Part shown: positions 28,977 through 38,197 of the stretch, in pieces
Numbering within the stretch: position 1 is the first letter of the stretch
How the letters are laid out: each line of letters starts with the position of its first letter
NCBI RefSeq assembly: GCF_947331465.1
Contig: NZ_CAMZOK010000002.1
Location: forward strand, 248,001-312,000
DNA: 64,000 nucleotides
Reading direction: 5' to 3'
From: Shimia sp. Alg240-R146
Lineage (GTDB): Bacteria; Pseudomonadota; Alphaproteobacteria; Rhodobacterales; Rhodobacteraceae
The notes under the pieces: generated by a model
Told to the model about the DNA's origin: nothing
What the model saw: the letters and a program-made list of their open reading frames with translations, nothing else
Database searches by the model: none
Translations under genes and position numbers: made by a program

Positions 28977-29650
28977 TCACTTCAGATATCTGCGTGCTTC
29001 TTTTGCGGCAAAAGGCTTCATGCTGTCGCCATGTGCGTCGAGAAACGCGGTGACACGGGCGGCGTCATGTTTGCACAGATCTCGCAGCCACCACGCGACG
29101 GCCTTCTGGATGAACCACGTGTGGTCAGTTGCATAGCTGGCGGCCCACCCAAGCACACGGTCGCGGATTTCTAGGTCCTGAGCTTTGGGGAAGTTTTGTT
29201 TGGTCCAGGGCAGGGTGATCACCAGGGCCGCGCGGCGGGTCCACATGTGCTCGGACGTTGTCCAGGCCTCAACCTGATCAATGCGGGTTGGGTCAGCAAC
29301 CAGACGTTTTTGACCCGCCATGCAGGCGTGATCGGCAATCGCCCAGCTGTCAAACTCCGGCACCCAGCTTTGGATCAAATCCCAAGCGGCGTCATCTGGC
29401 CGGATTCGGGCCTGCGTCAACAGTTTGGATGCAGCCAGACGGGCTTCAAAGATGTCGCTGGACCACAGGTCAGCGGCAAGCGCCACCCGGTCCTCGACGC
29501 TAAGGTCTTGGCGCCAGGCTTTGGTAAGATCATTGAGCGAAGGATTGGCAATGCCTAGAACTTCGCGGGTCTGTTTGTGATAGGAGGCCATGCCTTCGGC
29601 ACGACCGGGCTCCACGTGTTGTTTCAACGCGGCGAGGGCATCATCAAATG

Positions 29651-29654
<4 letters not shown>
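28977..29654 (-). CDS. DNA alkylation repair protein (AlkD-like)
   Basis: Predicted HEAT-like-repeat DNA glycosylase of the AlkD family, 225 residues, which removes alkylated (N3/N7) purines without flipping the base. The EARLAASKLLTQA, DSWAIADHACMAG, HMWTRRAALVITLPW and HTWFIQKAVAWWLRDLCKHD segments match the family, including tryptophans and the catalytic-side Asp. The start lies in an ATGA overlap with the glmS stop, so it is translationally coupled to glmS. A longer in-frame extension into glmS is not used. Its stop lies 4 bases from the convergent lipoprotein stop. Confidence 0.85.
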
Positions 29655-31473
<1,819 letters not shown>

Positions 31474-31474
<1 letters not shown>

Positions 31475-32832
31475 TATTGGCTCTCCTGATCGCGTTTTTG
31501 CTTCTTTTTCTTTAAAATTTCGAACAATTTTACAGCAAGACCTGGTTTCGTGATCTGATCGGCGCGGGCCAGCGCCAAAGCCGCGTCCGGAACGTTCTTG
31601 GTGATCACCGATCCAGAACCGGTCATTGCCTGATGGCCCACCCGCACGGGCGCGACCAGCATGGTGTTCGATCCAATAAAGGCGCTGTCGCCGATTTCTG
31701 TGTGATGTTTCATGACGCCATCATAGTTACAGGTGATCGTGCCCGCGCCGATGTTGGTGCCTTTGCCGACGGTCGCATCCCCCACATAGCTGAGGTGATT
31801 GACCTTGGTGCCTTCGCCGACATCGGCGTTTTTGATTTCGACAAAGTTTCCGACGTGCACGTTCTCAGACAGCTCGGCTCCGGGGCGCAGTCGGGCGTAA
31901 GGACCCACTGTTGAACCGCGAGACACGTGGCAGCCTTCGAGGTGAGAAAATGCGCGGATGCGGGTGCCGGATTCAACCGTCACACCGGGACCGAAATAGA
32001 CGTTCGGCTCCACCACCGTGTCGCGCCCAATCACTGTATCAAAGGACAGCATTACGGTGTCGGGCTGTTGCAGGGTCACGCCCAAATCCATCAATTCGAC
32101 GCGGGCGCGATCTTGAAAGACCGCCTCGGCCTGCGCCAAATGTGTGCGGGAATTGATGCCAAGTGTTTCGGCTTCATCACAGGTCACAGCGGTCACAGCA
32201 AGGTCTCGATCGCGGGCGATGCCGACGATGTCTGTCAAATAAATCTCGCCCTGTGCGTTGTGCGAATCCAGCGCGTCAATGAGATCAAACATTACCTCGC
32301 GGTTTGCCAGCATAACGCCAGAATTACAGAAGGTTACATCTCGCTCTTCATCTGACGCGTCAGCAAATTCAACGATCTTTTCAAGGCTGTCTCCCTGCAT
32401 GATTAAACGCCCGTATTTGCCGGGGTCTGCGGCTTCAAAGCCCAAGACTACGACCGCGCTTTCGTCCCGTGCCACGATCATTTTTTCCAGCGTTTCGGCT
32501 GTGACAAACGGAGTGTCGCCAAACAGAACAATCACGTCGCCGTCAAAATCGGCCAAGGCCTCGCGCGCCATGTTGGTGGCGTGGCCGGTGCCGTTTTGCT
32601 CTTGCTGTAACACAACAGTGGCGTCCGGGTCATATTCCTCAACGGCGGCCTTGACTGCGTCAAAGCCGTGACCGGCGACAACCACGGTATGCGCAGGGCT
32701 CAGCGCTGCTCCGGCCTGAAGCGTGTGCACCAACATCGGTGCGTTTGCGATCTGGTGCAGAACCTTCGGCAAATCAGAATTCATCCGGGTGCCTTTGCCT
32801 GCGGCCAGGATGACAAGTGCAATGCTCATCAT
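31474..32832 (-). CDS. glmU: Bifunctional UDP-GlcNAc pyrophosphorylase/glucosamine-1-phosphate acetyltransferase
   Basis: Catalyses the last two steps to UDP-GlcNAc. The 452 residues include the uridylyltransferase domain with LAAGKGTRMNSDLPKVLH and GDTPFVTAETLE, and a left-handed beta-helix acetyltransferase domain of hexapeptide repeats (RLRPGAELSENVHVGNFVEIKNA, NHLSYVGDATVGKGTNIGAGTITCNYDG). ATG 32832 or 32829 may start translation. It is the first gene of a glmU-glmS-alkD-like operon, so amino-sugar supply is encoded as a unit. Confidence 0.97.
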
Positions 32833-32966
32833 GTTTTCTCTTTGAATTCGGTTCCGCCCGTTTTATCGGAGTGCAGCAGGGGCGCAAGGCCAAGGGCCAT
32901 CAAAACTGATTGCGCCCTGTAACAGCATTGCGCGGATAAGCGCGTATACCGGAGGTGAGGCAGCAA

Positions 32967-33638
32967 ATGCGGACGGTGGTTTTTGATCTCGACGGGACTT
33001 TGGCAGACACCAGCGGCGACTTGATTGCGGCCGCCAATTATTGTTTTCGGGACATGGGGTTCGGTGACGTTCTTGATGTCGGCAGCGACGCCGGTGTGGC
33101 GCTGCGCGGCGGTCGACGGATGTTGACCGAAGGGCTGACGCGTTTGGGGCGTTTTGAAGAGACAGAGGTTGATCGCTATTATCCCGTTCTGCTTGAAGCC
33201 TACGGCGCACAGATTGCCGAACACAGCTATTTCTTCCCCGGTGCATTGGATGCGGTCGAGAAATTGGCCTCGCTTGGCTATGGCGTCGGCATCTGTACCA
33301 ACAAACCCGAAGCGCTGGCGGAGCAATTGATGCAAGCGCTGGGCGCGCGGGATTTGTTTGGGGCTTTGGTTGGGGCGGATACGTTGCCAGTTCGCAAGCC
33401 CGATCCTGCGCCTTTGCGCGAAACCGTGCTGCGCTTGGGCGGTGATCCAGCGATGACCGTGTTGATTGGCGACAGCGACACCGATCGAAACACCGCCAAA
33501 GCCGCCGGTGTGCCCTCGGTTCTGGTAACATTTAGTCCGTCAGGCGACGATATGGCGGCGTTGGAGCCGGAAGCACTTTTGGATGATTACGGCGCGTTGC
33601 CATTGGTGGTTGAGGCGTTGATAGGGCGCAACAGCTGA
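32967..33638 (+). CDS. gph: Phosphoglycolate phosphatase (HAD superfamily)
   Basis: HAD hydrolase of 223 residues, probably removing phosphate from 2-phosphoglycolate, which comes from DNA repair or Rubisco oxygenation. Motif I FDLDGTLADTSGD is at the N-terminus, motif II is CTNKPE, the Lys is in PVRKPDPAP, and motif III is LIGDSDTDRNTAKAAG. The alpha-helical cap begins right after motif I, as in Gph. The ATG follows GGAGGTGAGG with ideal spacing. Its 3' end overlaps the convergent MmgE/PrpD gene by 52 bases. Other HAD phosphatases cannot be excluded. Confidence 0.88.
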   Translation: MRTVVFDLDGTLADTSGDLIAAANYCFRDMGFGDVLDVGSDAGVALRGGRRMLTEGLTRLGRFEETEVDRYYPVLLEAYGAQIAEHSYFFPGALDAVEKLASLGYGVGICTNKPEALAEQLMQALGARDLFGALVGADTLPVRKPDPAPLRETVLRLGGDPAMTVLIGDSDTDRNTAKAAGVPSVLVTFSPSGDDMAALEPEALLDDYGALPLVVEALIGRNS

Positions 33639-34921
33639 TCAGACAGCGCAGTAAGCGGCAAAGCAATGAGGTTTGCGAGCGTGTCTTCGATGTGGTCGGC
33701 GGCAACCCTGCCCAACACGGGATCAGCCAACGCGTGGAATTTGGCACGTAGTTCGGCCTCAGAAGGTGGCGCTGTATGATCCCATTTGGGTTCGTGCCAG
33801 TCGCTATGAAAATCACCACCAGACTGCGTTTTGATGCGCACCCGTGCCAACCGTTTTTGCGGGAAGACGGCGTTGGCGGTGTCGTGCTCTTTCATCGTGA
33901 TTTTGTTGGAAAGCGCCTGAATGTCAGCGTCTTGCGTGGCCGCGTCCGAGATGTCGTCGGGCGTGACGGCTCCACGGCTTAGCGCGATTGCCACAGGAAA
34001 GGACGTTGAATATTGAGCCTCCTCGGTGTTGGTCGGATTTGGCATCGCCAGCCGCACACTTTCGTGGAACGTCTCGATATCGATGGACGTGATCTCGGTT
34101 GCAGAAAATCCGTGTTTGGCTTGTAGCGCGATGGCCGCCTCCATCGGCGGCTGCGCCCAGCGACAAACGGCGTAGGGCTTGTAATATTGCTCCTGCACAT
34201 ACCAGCGGCTGCCAAGATCGGCCCAGAATTCGGGCGCCCGTTCCACAGTGATTGCAGGTGCGCCGGTGAACCCCAATCGCGCCAATTTGACGGCGGATAC
34301 ACCGGTCATCGCACCCCAACCAGCACCATCCTTGACCATTGTCGGGTGGTCTATGCAGCGCATCATCTGGCTGCGGGGGCCATGATATTCGGCGATGCCG
34401 AGCGCGTGGCGGGTTGCGTCGCGGTCGATTCCCAAAAGCCGCGCGCCTGCTGCAGCGGCTGTTACCGCCCCCCAGCTGCCGCTGGTGTGATAGTCCGGCA
34501 CGGTGGCGTGTTGCGCCACAGAGGCGCGCGAGCCAAACTCATAACCCATTGCGATGGCTTCCAAAAACGCACGCCCTGACACGCCTGCTTCGTGACCGAG
34601 CGCCAACGCCGCCGGAAACATCGGTGCACCGATGTGCCCTTTGGCAGGGTTAAAACCGTCATGCGCATCCAGCGCATCAATCGTCATGCCCGCCGCAAGG
34701 GCGGCCCCGGTGGCGGAGACCGTCCGGCCATCAAACAGCATCGGAATGGCGCCGCCGAAGTCTTCGTATGCGTGTTGGCGGATGATTTGCGAAAGACGTG
34801 TGGCCAGCCCACCAGCCCCGACGCCGATCAGATCAAGCAGGCTGAGTTCCACCTGCTTCTGGGCGGCATCCGGCAGGTCGCTCCAGGTCAGGTCGTGCAC
34901 AAAGGCAATGGCGTCGCCCAT
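33587..34921 (-). CDS. MmgE/PrpD family protein
   Basis: Protein of 444 residues in the MmgE/PrpD family, which includes 2-methylcitrate dehydratase and cis-aconitate decarboxylase. Family blocks are visible: AAGMTIDALDAHDGFNPAKGHIGAP, ALALGHEAGVSGRAFLEAIAMGYEF, the RQMMRCIDHPTMVKDGAGWGAMTGVSA-like region and YYKPYAVCRWAQPP. It lacks prp neighbours, so the substrate is unknown; such solitary homologues are common in roseobacters. GGGAGG precedes the ATG. The last 17 codons overlap the gph 3' end on the other strand. Confidence 0.88.
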   Translation of the reverse strand: MGDAIAFVHDLTWSDLPDAAQKQVELSLLDLIGVGAGGLATRLSQIIRQHAYEDFGGAIPMLFDGRTVSATGAALAAGMTIDALDAHDGFNPAKGHIGAPMFPAALALGHEAGVSGRAFLEAIAMGYEFGSRASVAQHATVPDYHTSGSWGAVTAAAAGARLLGIDRDATRHALGIAEYHGPRSQMMRCIDHPTMVKDGAGWGAMTGVSAVKLARLGFTGAPAITVERAPEFWADLGSRWYVQEQYYKPYAVCRWAQPPMEAAIALQAKHGFSATEITSIDIETFHESVRLAMPNPTNTEEAQYSTSFPVAIALSRGAVTPDDISDAATQDADIQALSNKITMKEHDTANAVFPQKRLARVRIKTQSGGDFHSDWHEPKWDHTAPPSEAELRAKFHALADPVLGRVAADHIEDTLANLIALPLTALSDQLLRPINASTTNGNAP

Positions 34922-35084
34922 CTTTTCCTCCCGCGTTTGATGTCCTTAGCCTAACAAAGGCTATGTGCAAAAAGAGGCCGAAGCCGACTTTTTGCGTCGT
35001 ATTTGGCGCCGGGGGCAGCAGGTGATTGCAGCGCTTGCGGCTCTGGCGTAATGCTTGGGCGTCACAAACAGCGCAGAGGGCGTG

Positions 35085-36293
35085 ATGAGCGAAAGCACAA
35101 GCCGCGAAGTTTTTACCGGCAATTTCACCCAGCAGGAGCCGATCCCAGACGACGCCATTGCGGCGGCAGTATCGGTGATGCAATCAGGCCGTTTGCACCG
35201 CTACAACGTTGCGCCCGGTGAGCTGGGAGAGGCGGCGTTGCTCGAGCAGGAATTTGCGACAATGACCGGTGCGAAATACTGTCTTGCAGTGGCCTCGGGC
35301 GGCTATGCCATGGGATGCGCATTGCGCGCATTGGGGGTCAAACCCGGCGACAAAGTTCTGACGAATGCCTTCACATTGGCGCCGGTGCCAGGGGCGATTG
35401 CCAGCGTCGGCGCGGTGCCGGTGTTTGTGGGTGTGACCGAAGGGCTGGTGATTGATCTCGACGATCTGGCCGCCAAGGCAGATCAGGCGGAGGTTTTGAT
35501 GCTCAGCCACATGCGGGGGCATATCGTCAATATGGATGCGCTGATGGCGGTATGTGACGCCAACAACATCAAAGTGATCGAGGACTGCGCGCATACTATG
35601 GGCGGGGGCTGGCGCGGTGCCGCCTCAGGTCGTCATGGGGTGATGGCGTGTTATTCGACCCAGACCTACAAACACGTGAACTCGGGCGAGGGTGGTCTGT
35701 TGATCTCTGATGACGCGGAAGCGATGGCCCGCGCTGTGATCCTGTCGGGCTCATATATGCTTTATGAACGCCATGCGGCGGCGCCTGCGCCGGAGGTGTT
35801 TGAAGGGGTGAAATACGACACGCCCAACGTCTCGGGCCGTATGGACAACCTGCGCGCGGCAATCCTGCGACCGCAATTGCGCAAGCTGGATCAACAGGTT
35901 GCAGCGTGGAATGCACGACATGATGCTATGCTAGAGGGCCTGCGCGGCACGCCGGGTCTAAATGTTGTGGAGCGCCCTGACGGAGAAGACTACGTTGGCA
36001 GTTCGATCCAGTTTTTGCTGCTGGATTGGTCTGAGGAAAAGATTGCCGAAGTACTCCGCCGGTGCGGTGCGCGCGGGGTGGAACTGAAATGGTTCGGCGG
36101 GGCGGAGCCCGTAGCCTTTACCTCGCGCTACGACAGTTGGCGCTATGCGCCAAGCACGCCGATGCCAGCCACGGATCGCGTGCTTAAGGGAATTTTGGAC
36201 ATGCGCATTCCGCTGACGTTTTCGGTCGAGGATTGCGCCCTTATTGCGCGGATCATCCGGGCCGAAGTTGGCGCGGTTTACCAGGCCGACTAA
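35085..36293 (+). CDS. DegT/DnrJ/EryC1/StrS-type PLP aminotransferase
   Basis: Fold-type I PLP enzyme of 402 residues. It has the glycine-rich cofactor loop (LAVASGGYAMGCALRALGVKPGDKV), the PLP Asp region HIVNMDALMAVCDANNIKVIEDCAHTMGG and the Schiff-base Lys in YSTQTYKHVNSGEGG, which is the DegT family layout. Relatives aminate keto-sugars, but no sugar nucleotide or capsule genes are nearby, so the substrate is open. The ATG at 35085 follows AGAGGG. The stop abuts the convergent hydrolase stop with no gap. Confidence 0.87.
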   Translation: MSESTSREVFTGNFTQQEPIPDDAIAAAVSVMQSGRLHRYNVAPGELGEAALLEQEFATMTGAKYCLAVASGGYAMGCALRALGVKPGDKVLTNAFTLAPVPGAIASVGAVPVFVGVTEGLVIDLDDLAAKADQAEVLMLSHMRGHIVNMDALMAVCDANNIKVIEDCAHTMGGGWRGAASGRHGVMACYSTQTYKHVNSGEGGLLISDDAEAMARAVILSGSYMLYERHAAAPAPEVFEGVKYDTPNVSGRMDNLRAAILRPQLRKLDQQVAAWNARHDAMLEGLRGTPGLNVVERPDGEDYVGSSIQFLLLDWSEEKIAEVLRRCGARGVELKWFGGAEPVAFTSRYDSWRYAPSTPMPATDRVLKGILDMRIPLTFSVEDCALIARIIRAEVGAVYQAD

Positions 36294-37232
36294 TCAGCGG
36301 TTCGCATCAAAGAAGGCAGCGATTTTGGCGCTCACATCGGCGCGCACATCGGGGCCTTCCATCAGCACTTCGTGTTGTCCGCCGGGAATGATGTTCAGCG
36401 TTCCTGTTTCCCAACGTGCCATGCGGTCGGTGATGTCGTGTTGCGTCACGATCTGCTCGTCACTGCCCATGAATGTCAGGCAAGGCAGGTCGGGGCTGGG
36501 TTTGGCGGCCAGAAGTTTGCATTCGGCAATCGCTTCGCGCAGCCAATGCAGCGACGGACCACCGAGTGCCAATTCCGGAAAGCTGGTGACCTGCGCGCGC
36601 ATATAGTCATACATGTCGCGATCATTGGTCAGCGTGTTGCCGTCAAATTCCTGCTGCACAACATAGGTTTCTGCGCTGGTAGAGGGCGCAAAGTTCTCAG
36701 CAAAGCCAAAGATCGACGCCAGCCGCATCAAAACCCAAGCGCCGGGTTTGACGGCAGGGGACATTTTGATGCCCCACATCGGGCCGGAGAACACCACACC
36801 GTTGACGGGCAGATCCTGCATCACCGCCCGCAAACCGATACAGCCGCCCATGGAGTGCGCCACAAGGAACCACGGCTTTGGCAGGTCCAGCTCTTCGGCA
36901 GCAGCGACAAAGGCGGCAATGTCTTTTTGATAGTCGGGAAAGTCTTGCACATATCCGGCGCGCGGATTGTCGATCAGCCGATCAGCAAGACCCTGTCCAC
37001 GCCAGTCGATACCCAGCGTTTCATAACCCATATCGGCAAATTCAGCCGCCGCGCGGCCATATTTCTCGACATATTCGGTGCGGCCGGGGAACATAAGAAC
37101 CGTCCCCCGGCTGTTTTCTTTGGGCCAATGTGCGACCCGAATCCGCACGTCATCAGACGTGGTCAGCCAGTAGGCAAGCGCCGTTGGCCCGTCAGACACG
37201 TCCTGATGAAACGGTGCGGATTGCAAAGCCAT
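36294..37232 (-). CDS. Alpha/beta hydrolase, lysophospholipase-like
   Basis: Serine hydrolase of 312 residues resembling PldB/monoacylglycerol lipase proteins. The oxyanion region FPGRTEYVEKYGRAAAEFADMGYE and GIDWRGQGLADR are typical. The nucleophile Ser is in VAHSMGG, the Asp in GSDEQIV and the His in GGQHEVLME. There is no signal peptide, so it is probably cytoplasmic. Its start codon overlaps the stop of the SCP2 gene by one base, which suggests a lipid-related pair. Confidence 0.87.
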   Translation of the reverse strand: MALQSAPFHQDVSDGPTALAYWLTTSDDVRIRVAHWPKENSRGTVLMFPGRTEYVEKYGRAAAEFADMGYETLGIDWRGQGLADRLIDNPRAGYVQDFPDYQKDIAAFVAAAEELDLPKPWFLVAHSMGGCIGLRAVMQDLPVNGVVFSGPMWGIKMSPAVKPGAWVLMRLASIFGFAENFAPSTSAETYVVQQEFDGNTLTNDRDMYDYMRAQVTSFPELALGGPSLHWLREAIAECKLLAAKPSPDLPCLTFMGSDEQIVTQHDITDRMARWETGTLNIIPGGQHEVLMEGPDVRADVSAKIAAFFDANR

Positions 37233-37522
37233 CAGCCCAGTACGGAGCCGAGCTTCATCGCGGCGCCCATGTCGCCGTCGATTGCCAGCTTGCCGCCCAT
37301 GAAGGCTGCGGTTGGGTTCAACTCACCCGCGAGGATCGCCTGAAAGGTTTCCACGTCCGCAGTCATGGTGACGTCGGTTTCGTCGTCGCCTGCGCGCACG
37401 CCTTCGCCGTCAATCACAATCGCGCCTTCGCCTTCGATGGCAAATTTCGCGGAACCGTCAAATGCATCGCCGCCCAGTTTTTCTGTCAGGGCTGCAACTG
37501 CGGTATTGATAATGTCGCTCAT
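37232..37522 (-). CDS. SCP2 sterol-binding domain protein
   Basis: A 96-residue, single-domain SCP2-like protein, predicted to bind a lipid or acyl chain in a hydrophobic tunnel. Typical features are the DGSAKFAIEGEGAIVIDGEGV strand pair, DVTMTADVETFQAILAGELNPTAAFMGGKLAIDGDMGAAMKLGSVL, which is the family signature. AAGGATC precedes the ATG. It is translationally linked to the lysophospholipase-like gene downstream, so it may present lipids to it; that is inference. Confidence 0.9.
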   Translation of the reverse strand: MSDIINTAVAALTEKLGGDAFDGSAKFAIEGEGAIVIDGEGVRAGDDETDVTMTADVETFQAILAGELNPTAAFMGGKLAIDGDMGAAMKLGSVLG

Positions 37523-37592
37523 CAGTTTGATCCTTCAACTTGTTGTGCGCATCTTGGGATTCGCTGATACGCAGGGTATACTCGTTTACGTT

Positions 37593-38174
37593 ATGGTCAA
37601 CTTCACTCATCATCTCAAACATGTCGTTGCGGCATTTACGGTCACAGCAGCAGTTTTTTTCACCTCTCCTGCCTTGGCGCAGGAGGCCTCACCGGTTCCG
37701 CAGGACCTTGACAGCATGATGTTGCAGCTGCGTGACGCTGAGGCGGGATTGGCTGAAACACTTGCGGATCGCATCCGGCGTGAGTGGGAGAAGTCCGGCT
37801 CTGCCAGCGCGGATTTCCTGCTGCGGCGTGCGGAAAAGGCGATGGAAGCAGGCGAATACATCCAAGCGATTGACCATCTGACCGCGCTGACGGACCACGC
37901 GCCGGACTTTGCTGCCGGTTGGGCGTTGCGCGCGCGGGCGTTTTTCGAGATCGACTCTTATGGCCGCGCGATAGGTGATCTTGAACATGTGCTGGCGCTG
38001 AACCCGCAGCACTTTGATGCGCTCATGGGGCTGGCTTTGATGCTTGATGAAATGGATCGACCCGACGATGCCTATGAGGCGTACATGCAGGTCAAGGCTA
38101 TACATCCGCATCAGGCGGGCCTAACAGAAGCATTGGAAAGACTCGAACGGCTGGTTTTGGGTCGCGAGACCTGA
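37593..38174 (+). CDS. Exported tetratricopeptide-repeat protein
   Basis: Protein of 193 residues with a signal peptide (residues 1-30, cleavage after SPALAQ) and tandem TPR units. The repeat units FLLRRAEKAMEAGEYIQAIDHLTALTDHAP, FAAGWALRARAFFEIDSYGRAIGDLEHVLALNP and FDALMGLALMLDEMDRPDDAYEAYMQVKAIHP have the TPR consensus spacing. It is probably a periplasmic scaffold of unknown partner. The start was chosen at the Met just before the signal peptide; no clear ribosome site is present. It is divergent from the SCP2 gene and 23 bases before the helicase gene. Confidence 0.8.
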   Translation: MVNFTHHLKHVVAAFTVTAAVFFTSPALAQEASPVPQDLDSMMLQLRDAEAGLAETLADRIRREWEKSGSASADFLLRRAEKAMEAGEYIQAIDHLTALTDHAPDFAAGWALRARAFFEIDSYGRAIGDLEHVLALNPQHFDALMGLALMLDEMDRPDDAYEAYMQVKAIHPHQAGLTEALERLERLVLGRET

Positions 38175-38197
38175 GCCCTGTTGAGCAAGCACATTTG

